DNA of 23,694 nucleotides from CAZYWA01 sp964650975 [NCBI: uncultured bacterium] (GTDB lineage Bacteria > JADJOY01). Below are positions 16,220-23,694 of this stretch, piece by piece. The notes under the pieces are model-generated. The model was not told the DNA's origin. It made no database searches and worked only from the letters and a program-made list of their open reading frames with translations. The position numbers and the translations under genes are program-made. The DNA lies in the NCBI GenBank assembly GCA_964650975.1, contig CAZYWA010000051.1, forward strand, positions 1 through 23,694. The letters are read 5' to 3'. Position 1 is the stretch's first letter; each line of letters starts with the position of its first letter.

Positions 16220-17422
16220 CTACTCCCGAGCGGGGCGTTCGGTCGAGAGAAGCAGCATCCGGCCGTAGAGCGTCGCTCGCTCGCGGATCGCGAAGCCGGC
16301 GCGTTCGAGCCGCGCCTCCCCTTCACCGACGTCGAGCGTCCCGATCACCAGGCGGCCGCCCGGCTTGAGCACCCGCGCCACCTCGCGCCAGAGGCCCGGG
16401 TCGCGCTCGAGCTCGGGCTCGAGATCGAAAGCCGCCGCCGCGTCGAAGGTGCCATCGGCGAACGGCAGCTGGCGCGGCTCGCCGCGGATGAGGCGGCGCC
16501 CGAGCGGCTGGCGGTAGCGGAGCTTGGGGAGCGAGCGGTCGAGGCCCACCGCTTGCGGCAGGCCTTCGAGCAGCCGGGTCGAGCCGGCGGTGAGGTCGAG
16601 CACCCGCGCCGCACCCTCTAGCCGCTCCATGGCCCATCGGTATTTACCCCGATGCCAGGCGCGACGCAGCGGATTGCGGCTGAAGAAGCCGCGATCGTGG
16701 TAGTCGGCGGCGTCGCGGCTGGCGCGCAGCCGGGACATGCGGCCCAGGGTCTTCAGGTAGCTCAGCGCGAACCGGAAGAGCCGCGCGTTCGATTCGCCGT
16801 AGCGCCGCGGCCGGTAGTGAAACGGGATCTCGACGATCCGGAAGCCGCGGTTGTGGAGCCGCACCAGGATCTCGATCAGCACGTCGAAGTCGCGCGACGT
16901 GATGGCGAGCTCCTGGAGGGCTTCGCGGCGGTAGAGCCGGTATCCCGAGGAGAGATCGCGGTACGGAAGGTCGAGCACGCCGCGGAACACGGCGTTGAGC
17001 ACCCGGCTCAGCCACGAGCGCAGCGCCTCGGTCTCGGAGAAGCCGTGGCGCACGTAGCGCGACGCGATCAGCACGTCGGCCTCGAGACGCCGCCGGTAGA
17101 GATCGCGGATCACGAACGGGCTGTGCGAGAGGTCGGCGTCCATGGTCACGACGTGGCGCCCGCTAACCTCGCGAAAGGCCTCCGCGAGCGCGGCACCGTA
17201 GCCGCTGCCCTGCTGGCTGTAGACACGGGCGCCCAATCCTGCGGCGATCTCGGCGGTGCCGTCGTGGGAGCCGGCGTCGACCACCAGCACCTCGAACTGG
17301 ATCCGCGACTCGGCGGCGAGCGCCTTCAAGCCGTCGAAGAGCGCCTTCAGGTTCCCGGCCTCGTTCCGGGTCGGGAGCACCACGGTGAGGTCGATCGGAC
17401 CGCTGTCGCCGCCGCCGCTCAT
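16220..17422 (-). CDS. GT2 glycosyltransferase fused to a SAM methyltransferase domain
   Basis: This 400-residue protein has two domains. Residues about 10-240 are a GT-A family 2 transferase of the polyprenyl-phosphate sugar synthase (DPM1) kind: LTVVLPTRNEAGNLKALF, VVDAGSHDGTAEIA, GSGYGAALAEAF, the metal-binding MDADLSH, SSGYRLYRREAL and FHYRPRRYGESNARLFRF. From about 275 a Rossmann methyltransferase follows (VLDLTAGSTRLLEGL, LPFADGTFDAAAAF, VARVLKPGGRLVIGTL), with a degenerate first glycine motif. GT2 enzymes of this kind attach a sugar to a lipid carrier used by GT-C transferases. The start ATG 17422 overlaps the TGA of the upstream TMTC-like gene as ATGA, predicting coupled translation; the frame's extension to 17854 is a shadow. 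It is the last gene of the minus-strand operon. The acceptor and sugar cannot be read. Confidence 0.88.
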   Translation of the reverse strand: MSGGGDSGPIDLTVVLPTRNEAGNLKALFDGLKALAAESRIQFEVLVVDAGSHDGTAEIAAGLGARVYSQQGSGYGAALAEAFREVSGRHVVTMDADLSHSPFVIRDLYRRRLEADVLIASRYVRHGFSETEALRSWLSRVLNAVFRGVLDLPYRDLSSGYRLYRREALQELAITSRDFDVLIEILVRLHNRGFRIVEIPFHYRPRRYGESNARLFRFALSYLKTLGRMSRLRASRDAADYHDRGFFSRNPLRRAWHRGKYRWAMERLEGAARVLDLTAGSTRLLEGLPQAVGLDRSLPKLRYRQPLGRRLIRGEPRQLPFADGTFDAAAAFDLEPELERDPGLWREVARVLKPGGRLVIGTLDVGEGEARLERAGFAIRERATLYGRMLLLSTERPARE

Positions 17423-18461
17423 GATCCGGCCGCCAGCGCCGCGGAGCCGCGCGCGAACGCGTCGGCCGCGCGCTGGTGGTGGCCGAGACGCGACTCGAAC
17501 CAGCCCACCGCCGACCACAGCTTGGCGAGACGTAGATCGGCGCCGGCGAACGCGGCGTCGCGGCTTCCGAAGCGGAGTGCGGCCTCGCGCATGACGCCGG
17601 CAGCCTCGGCTGTCCGCCCTTCCCGTTGCAAGGCCCACGCGAGACCCTCGCGCGCCTGCCAGCTTTCCGGACCGCTTTCGAGCTGGGCGCTCCAGAACGG
17701 GAGGTCGGCTCGCCACGGATCGAGGCGCAACACGGTCGCCCACGCGAGCAGCGCCACGGCCGTCCACGGGAGAATCGAGCGCACCCTCACCGTGATCGCG
17801 ATCAGTACGGCTTCCACGGCCGCGTAAGGCGCCGCGGCGGCGAGGGACCGCCACCCTCCGGCCTGGTCGGCGCGCATCAGGGTCACGATGCCGATCACGA
17901 GCGGCAGCGAGATCGCGGTGGTCTTCGAGAGCGCCGCGGTGAAGAGAAAGAGCGCCGCGAGCCGCCGGACGGGTGAGCGTTCGCCCCGGTCGCGAACCGC
18001 GACGATCGCGGCGGCGAGCACCAGCACCGGCGACAGCACCTCTTCCGCAAGGCGGCCGGCGCCACCGCTTCGACGTGCACCGGGTGAACCGCGAACCAGA
18101 GCGCCGCCCAGCCCGAGGCCGCCGGAGAAACCCCGAGCCGCGAGCCGAGCACCGCCACTCCCAGGGTCGCGAGCGCCATCAGCACCAGGTTGAGCGCGTG
18201 CGACACCTGCGCCCGGTCGAACGGCACCAGCAACTCGGCCAGGCAGCTCAGGTCACGGATCGGAAGGAACTCCTCGAAGCTGCCGGGGCGAAAGATCGCG
18301 CGGATCGAGGCGCCGTCGAGCGACCGGAGCTCGGGCCGCCCGAGCACGATCAGCGAATCGTCCCAGGTCGTGAGGTACTGCGCGTGCACCGCGGGCAGGT
18401 AGAGGACGATCGCCACACCGACCGCGAGCGCCGGCCGCGGCTGGCGCCGGTTCCTCGCCAC
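17419..18461 (-). CDS. Second TMTC-like membrane protein, shortened and apparently frameshifted
   Basis: Two frames join to one protein of about 346 residues. From GTG 18461 the first frame gives a membrane start (ALAVGVAIVLYLPAV), TTWDDSLIVLG with the loop Asp pair (D34-D35), FLPIRDLS, and FAVHPVHVEAV at 124-133. It then loses sense. From about 18057 the other frame continues GRLAEEVLSPVLVLAAAIVA, LSKTTAISLPLV, more hydrophobic segments and a C-terminal TPR-like part (SWQAREGLAWALQREGRTAE). One missing base around 18057-18066 explains the break, since HPVHVEAV..GR is a continuous motif in this family. Compared with the paralogue at 19517-21337, about 150 residues of the central membrane region also seem absent. 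The stop overlaps the next start (ATGA), and the start is 26 bases after accA. It may be a sequencing error, or a decaying gene; GTG 18461 is the only reasonable start. Confidence 0.72.
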
Positions 18462-18487
18462 GGCGCCGAACCGCGCGGCGAATGCGT

Positions 18488-19444
18488 TCAGCGCTCCTGG
18501 AAAACGCCCATCGCCCGGAACTTCCGGTAACGGGCGTCCACCAGATCGCCGATCGGCACGCTCCGCAGCTGGTCGAGCGTGCGTTCGAGGACCGCGCCGA
18601 GCACCCGGGCGGCCTCCTCGGGATCGCGGTGGGCGCCGCCGCCGGGCTCATCGATGATCTCGTCGATGATGCCGAGCGCCCGAAGATCGACGGCGGTCAT
18701 CTTGAGCGCCGCCGCCGCGGTCTCGGCCTTCGCGCCGTCGTTCCACAGGATGCCCGCGCAACCCTCGGGGCTGATGACGCTGTAGACCGAGTTCTTGAGC
18801 ATGAAGACGCGGTCCCCAACTCCCAGCGCCAGCGCGCCGCCGCTGCCGCCCTCGCCGATCACCGTGACGATGATGGGGGTGGCGAGGTCGATCATGGTCT
18901 GGATGCTGACCGCGATGGCCTCGGCCTGGCCGCGCTCCTCGGCGCCGATCCCGGGGTAGGCGCCGGGCGTGTCGACGAAGGTCAGGACCGGCATGTGGAA
19001 GCGCTCGGCGAGCGCGAACAGGCGCTGCGCTTTCCGGTATCCCTCGGGGTGCGGCATGCCGAAGTTGCGGCGCACCTTCTCGCCGGTGCGCCGTCCCTTC
19101 TGGTGGCCCATGACCACCACCGGCGTGCCGCGGAAGCGCGCGATGCCGCTCACGATCGCGGGGTCGTCGCCGTAGCCGCGGTCGCCGTGCAGCTCGATCC
19201 AGTCCTCGAACAGGCGGTCGATGACGTCCATCACCTGCGGGCGCGCCGGATGGCGGGCGATCTGCGTCACCTGCCACGCGGTGAGCCCGTCGAAGATCTC
19301 GGTGCGTCGCTTGTCGAGCTTGCGCTCGAGCCGCTCGAGCTCCTCGGCGAGATTGGCGTTCCCGCCGGCCGCGAAGCGGCGCAGGTCGGAGATCCGCTTC
19401 TCGAGGTCGTCCAGCTCCCGTTCGAACTCCAGCACGTGCTCCAC
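18488..19444 (-). CDS. accA: Acetyl-CoA carboxylase carboxyltransferase subunit alpha
   Basis: With AccD, AccA transfers carboxyl from biotin to acetyl-CoA, forming malonyl-CoA for fatty acid synthesis. The predicted 318 residues match the usual length. Signatures: start VEHVLEFERELDDLEKRI, ELHGDRGYGDDPAIVSGIA, VVVMGHQKGRRTGEKV, RNFGMPHPEGYRKAQRLF, TFVDTPGAYPGIGAEERGQ, GEGGSGGALALGVGDRV, and the SPEGCAGILWNDGAKAETAA stretch. The start is GTG 19444, chosen because AccA proteins begin with (M/V)EHVLEFE and AGGGA lies 7 bases upstream; the frame continues 11 residues further to 19477 without support. No accD, accB or accC partner is in the operon, unlike the separate fused acyl-CoA carboxylase at 4746-9226. 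It sits between two TMTC-like genes, 72 bases after one and 26 before the other. Confidence 0.95.
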   Translation of the reverse strand: MEHVLEFERELDDLEKRISDLRRFAAGGNANLAEELERLERKLDKRRTEIFDGLTAWQVTQIARHPARPQVMDVIDRLFEDWIELHGDRGYGDDPAIVSGIARFRGTPVVVMGHQKGRRTGEKVRRNFGMPHPEGYRKAQRLFALAERFHMPVLTFVDTPGAYPGIGAEERGQAEAIAVSIQTMIDLATPIIVTVIGEGGSGGALALGVGDRVFMLKNSVYSVISPEGCAGILWNDGAKAETAAAALKMTAVDLRALGIIDEIIDEPGGGAHRDPEEAARVLGAVLERTLDQLRSVPIGDLVDARYRKFRAMGVFQER

Positions 19445-19516
19445 GCCTATCCCTCGCCTCCCTCGCCAGCCCGGCACGGGCCGGTGCGCTCGTCCTTCGA
19501 GATTATCACGGCGAAC

Positions 19517-21337
19517 CTAGCCGTCCCGGCAGGGGCTGCCGGCCGCGGACTGCGCCGCCGCGACATTTCCCGCGTCGAGTGCCTCGGCCAGCGAGCGAGC
19601 CCAGTCTCGAGCGCCGGGACACTCGGCCGGCGCGGCGCCCTCCACGACGGCCTGCAGCGCTTCCCGGAACCGCGGCGTCTCCTGCCCGATCCTGCGATCG
19701 GCCGGGAACTTCCCGAACGCTTCCGCGTACGCGGTCGCCGACTTCCAGGGCTCACCGGCCCGGAGCAGCGCATACGCGTAGTTGAAGCTCGCGGGCACTT
19801 CCCACGGTGGACGCCGTGCCGCGAGGAACTGCGCCGCCGCGTCGGCGAAGCGCGCGCGACGCAGCGCGATCAGTCCGCGCTGGTAGTGGACCCACGGGTT
19901 CGACGGTCCCAGATCCCGCTCCGCGAGGTCGAGCTGCCGCTCCGCTCCGTCGACGTCGTCCAGGAACACCAGGGTGCGCGCCAGGTTCACGCGCGGGTCT
20001 CCCCAGTGCGGCACGAGCTCGATGGCCCGCTCGAGCATGGTGCGCGCGTCGTCGAAGTCGCTGTGCTCGAGGTGCCCCCGGCCCACCCACGCCAGCATCT
20101 TGGCGCTATCCGGGTTTACCCGTAGGGCCGCCTGGAAGAGGTCCCAGTTGCTCGCCCAGTCGGGGACCCGCGTCACGATCCGCGCCGCGAAGAGCGCCAG
20201 CGTGAGCGCGGTGAGCGCCGCGATCGAGCGAGCGCGGGGAGTGAACGCCAGGCCGTAGCCAAGCTCGAGATCGAGCCAGCGGCCCGCGAGCAAGCACAGC
20301 CCGGCCGAGGGCAGATACACGAGCCGCTCGCCCATGATGGTGCCGATCGGAAACACCAGGTTCGACACCACCGCGAACGGTGCCGCCGCCAGTACGAGCG
20401 CCGAGAGCGCGAACCCATCGCGGCGGCGGTAGGACTGGACGGCCGCAGCCAGCATCGACGCGGTGAGCAGCAACCCGCACCAGCTCCTCCATCCGCCAGG
20501 AGGGGCGTGCGGCACCACGGCCGCGAACGAGTAATCGGCGGCGAGCTTCACGGGGAAGAGCAGCAGCCGCGCGTAGCGCGTCACCACGTCGAGCGCCGTC
20601 CACACCCGGGTGCCGGCAGCGACTCCCACCACCGGGTTGTCGAGCATCTGCACCGCGTCCGGTCGCGCCAGGAAGCCGAGCGCCCGGTAACGGAGCGCCA
20701 GCGCGATCGCGACGATCGCGAGCGCGCCGGCGAGAACGCCCCATCGCGGCGCCGCGGGGCGCGCGTCCGGCGGCCGGCGTTCGTCGCAGCGCCGCGACAA
20801 GTCCCGCACCGGGACGAGTGCCACCAGTCCCAGCGCACTCTCCTTCGCGAGCACCGCTCCCAGGAACGCCAGCGCCGCTACCACGAGACGCGAGCGCGCG
20901 TGGCCGGATCTCTCGTATCCCAGCAGTGCGGCGAGCCCGAGCGCCGCGGCCAGCAGCTCGAAGCGCCCCTTGATCTGCAGCACCGCCTCGCTGTGGATCG
21001 GGTGCAGCGCGAAGAGTGCCGCCGCGAGCGCCGCGGCGCGCTCGCTCGCGCCCCAGCTGCGGGCCAGCGCGAAGAGCAGCCCCGTGACCAGCGCGTGCAG
21101 CAACAGGTTGGTCACGCGATAGCCCGCCGGACGGCCTCCCCACAGCCAGTGATCGAGCGCGAGACTGGCGACGCCCGCGGGGCGGTAGAGATCGTTGGGA
21201 GCGCCGTCCTGCGGCGGCAGGATCGGCGAGCGCAGGATCGCGCCCAGGTCGAGGCTCGCCACCAGCGGGTTGGCACCCACCATGTCGGCGTCGTCGAAGA
21301 CCAGCCCGAAGCCGAGCGAACGCGCGTAGAGCACCAA
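19517..21337 (-). CDS. TMTC-like membrane glycosyltransferase (GT-C) with C-terminal TPRs
   Basis: This large polytopic membrane protein resembles TMTC O-mannosyltransferases. The first extracytoplasmic loop has GLVFDDADMVGANPLVASLD with the paired Asp typical of GT-C active sites. Then come DLYRPAGVASLALDHWLWGG, YRVTNLLLHAL, ALFALHPIHSEAVLQIKGR, AFLGAVLAKESALG, and many more helices. The C-terminal third is TPR (ALRVNPDSAKMLAWVGRGHL, FDDARTMLERAIELVPHWGD). The only permitted start inside the clear frame is TTG 21337, giving 606 residues, but 32 codons of plausible sequence precede it (VLPLAVAGAALLVSLVLYA is a membrane helix), beginning at a CTG at 21433 that overlaps the pilR stop as CTGA. 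The true start is therefore uncertain, and the first helix is probably longer than annotated. It lies between pilR and accA. The sugar and acceptor are unknown. Confidence 0.85.
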   Translation of the reverse strand: MVLYARSLGFGLVFDDADMVGANPLVASLDLGAILRSPILPPQDGAPNDLYRPAGVASLALDHWLWGGRPAGYRVTNLLLHALVTGLLFALARSWGASERAAALAAALFALHPIHSEAVLQIKGRFELLAAALGLAALLGYERSGHARSRLVVAALAFLGAVLAKESALGLVALVPVRDLSRRCDERRPPDARPAAPRWGVLAGALAIVAIALALRYRALGFLARPDAVQMLDNPVVGVAAGTRVWTALDVVTRYARLLLFPVKLAADYSFAAVVPHAPPGGWRSWCGLLLTASMLAAAVQSYRRRDGFALSALVLAAAPFAVVSNLVFPIGTIMGERLVYLPSAGLCLLAGRWLDLELGYGLAFTPRARSIAALTALTLALFAARIVTRVPDWASNWDLFQAALRVNPDSAKMLAWVGRGHLEHSDFDDARTMLERAIELVPHWGDPRVNLARTLVFLDDVDGAERQLDLAERDLGPSNPWVHYQRGLIALRRARFADAAAQFLAARRPPWEVPASFNYAYALLRAGEPWKSATAYAEAFGKFPADRRIGQETPRFREALQAVVEGAAPAECPGARDWARSLAEALDAGNVAAAQSAAGSPCRDG

Positions 21338-21429
21338 CGAGACCAGGAGCGCGGCGCCGGCGACCGCGAGCGGCAGGACCGAACCGAGCGCGGCGTGCGG
21401 CTCGGAGGCGAGCGAGCGAAGGGCTCGCG

Positions 21430-22836
<1,407 letters not shown>

Positions 22837-22863
22837 CGTTCCAACCTCGCCGCTTCGAAACCG

Positions 22864-23694
22864 CTACGTTGCTTTCGCCGCCGGTGCCGCCGGCAGCTCG
22901 ATCTGGAAGACGGCACCGGTTCCTTCCGGCCCGCCGGTCACCGAGACTCGTCCCCGGTGCGCCTCGACGATCCGGTGCACCACCGAGAGCCCGAGCCCGG
23001 ATCCCTTGGGACGGGTGGTGAAGAACGGATCGAAGATTCGGTCCAGCACCTCCGGCGGCACGCCCGGGCCGGTGTCCTCGACGAGGATCGAGATGCCTCC
23101 TCCCGACGCTCGCGCGACGATCCGCAGGGTACCACCACCGCCGCCGAGCGCCTTCATCGCCTGCACCGCGTTGAGCATCAGGTTCCACAGCACCTGACGC
23201 AGCTGCTCGAGGTCGGCCATCACCCGGAGCCCAGGCTCCACGTCGGACTGGATGTCGATGCCGCCGGCCTCCGGGTGGAGCCGCAGCAGATCGAGGGTCT
23301 CGTCGACCAACACTCCCAGACCGACGGGACGAGCGTCGGGCGGGCTGGGCCGCGCGAACAAGAGGAAGTTGGCGATCAACCGGTCGAGCCGGTCCATCTC
23401 GCGGATCACGATCCCCATCAGCCGCTCGGACGCGGGATCGAGGTCGAGGCCCTCCTTCAACATCTGGATCGATCCGCTCATGCTGCCCAGCGGATTCCGG
23501 ATCTCGTGGGCGATGCCGGCCGCCAGCTCGCCGACCGCCGCGAGCCGGTCCGAACGCCGGAGCTCGCGCTCCATGTCCTTCACACGCGAGATGTCCTGGA
23601 ACGAGAGCACCAGCCCCACCTCGTCGCCGAAGCCGTTGTGAAGGCTGGTGAGGCTGAGCCCCAGGTGACGCGGAGTGCCGCCGCCGGCGAGCAA
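22864..23694 (-). CDS. pilS: PilS-like sensor histidine kinase, 3' part
   Basis: The gene runs off the right edge, so only the C-terminal 276 residues are seen and the sensor region is missing. The visible part starts in the end of a PAS-type domain (LGLSLTSL, GLVLSFQDISRVKDMERELR), then the phosphoacceptor domain RLAAVGELAAGIAHEIRNPL with His63 of this fragment, and the matching SMSGSIQML. The ATPase domain has an N-box NLMLNAVQAM at 171-180, DTGPGV at 207-212, FDPFFTTRPKGSGLGL at 221-236 and a C-terminal VFQIELPAAP. The HEIRNPLGSMSGSIQ form is characteristic of PilS. It autophosphorylates on His and passes phosphate to the PilR-like partner encoded 27 bases downstream. The leading TTG at 23694 is only the window edge, not a start. 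Confidence 0.92.
   Translation of the reverse strand: MLAGGGTPRHLGLSLTSLHNGFGDEVGLVLSFQDISRVKDMERELRRSDRLAAVGELAAGIAHEIRNPLGSMSGSIQMLKEGLDLDPASERLMGIVIREMDRLDRLIANFLLFARPSPPDARPVGLGVLVDETLDLLRLHPEAGGIDIQSDVEPGLRVMADLEQLRQVLWNLMLNAVQAMKALGGGGGTLRIVARASGGGISILVEDTGPGVPPEVLDRIFDPFFTTRPKGSGLGLSVVHRIVEAHRGRVSVTGGPEGTGAVFQIELPAAPAAKAT

Noticed and set aside
18482-20125. Open frame of 547 codons on the plus strand
   Set aside because: It is antisense to accA and the TMTC-like gene, both strongly supported.

Overview
The window is a high-GC (about 70 percent by eye) bacterial chromosome segment. It carries no rRNA, tRNA, CRISPR array, integrase or insertion sequence that I can see. Lipobox-type signal peptides, a PilS/PilR-type two-component pair with a sigma-54 activator, and a peptidoglycan lytic enzyme point to a Gram-negative. 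The style (many TPR and CocE-type proteins, very high GC, long shadow frames) fits Myxococcota or related high-GC soil lineages, but the phylum cannot be fixed from this sequence.

Layout. (1) 1-2425, plus strand: the 3' part of a beta-propeller protein with an apparent one-base frameshift, a stand-alone C39-like cysteine peptidase, and a small lipoprotein. (2) 2449-9226, minus strand: a tightly coupled three-gene operon. It encodes a biotin-dependent acyl-CoA carboxylase carboxyltransferase subunit, a divergent biotin carboxylase/BCCP fusion, and a large membrane-anchored protein with an SLT/muramidase-like C-terminus. (3) 9227-9846: a 620-base divergent intergenic region holding several clear dyads. 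(4) 9847-16204, plus strand: a series of mostly independent genes. They are a CocE/NonD lipoprotein hydrolase, a TPR protein, a RibD-C/DHFR-like reductase behind an AT-rich control region, an unrecognised lower-GC gene, a small membrane protein, a conserved helical protein, a VOC protein and a DUF1801 protein. (5) 16220-23694, minus strand: a probable six-gene operon, in transcription order pilS (cut by the window edge), pilR, a TMTC-like membrane protein with TPRs, accA, a second shorter TMTC-like gene with an apparent frameshift, and a GT2 glycosyltransferase fused to a SAM methyltransferase.

How the genes may work together. The last block is the most interesting. PilS/PilR control type IV pilus genes in known systems. 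TMTC-type proteins are GT-C O-mannosyltransferases, and the GT2 protein resembles polyprenyl-phosphate sugar synthases that supply such enzymes. Together they suggest a pilus- or envelope-linked O-glycosylation module with accA, the committed step of fatty acid synthesis, embedded in it. The second block couples acyl-CoA carboxylation to a cell-wall lytic protein by a GTGA overlap. Both links are inferences from gene order and motifs.
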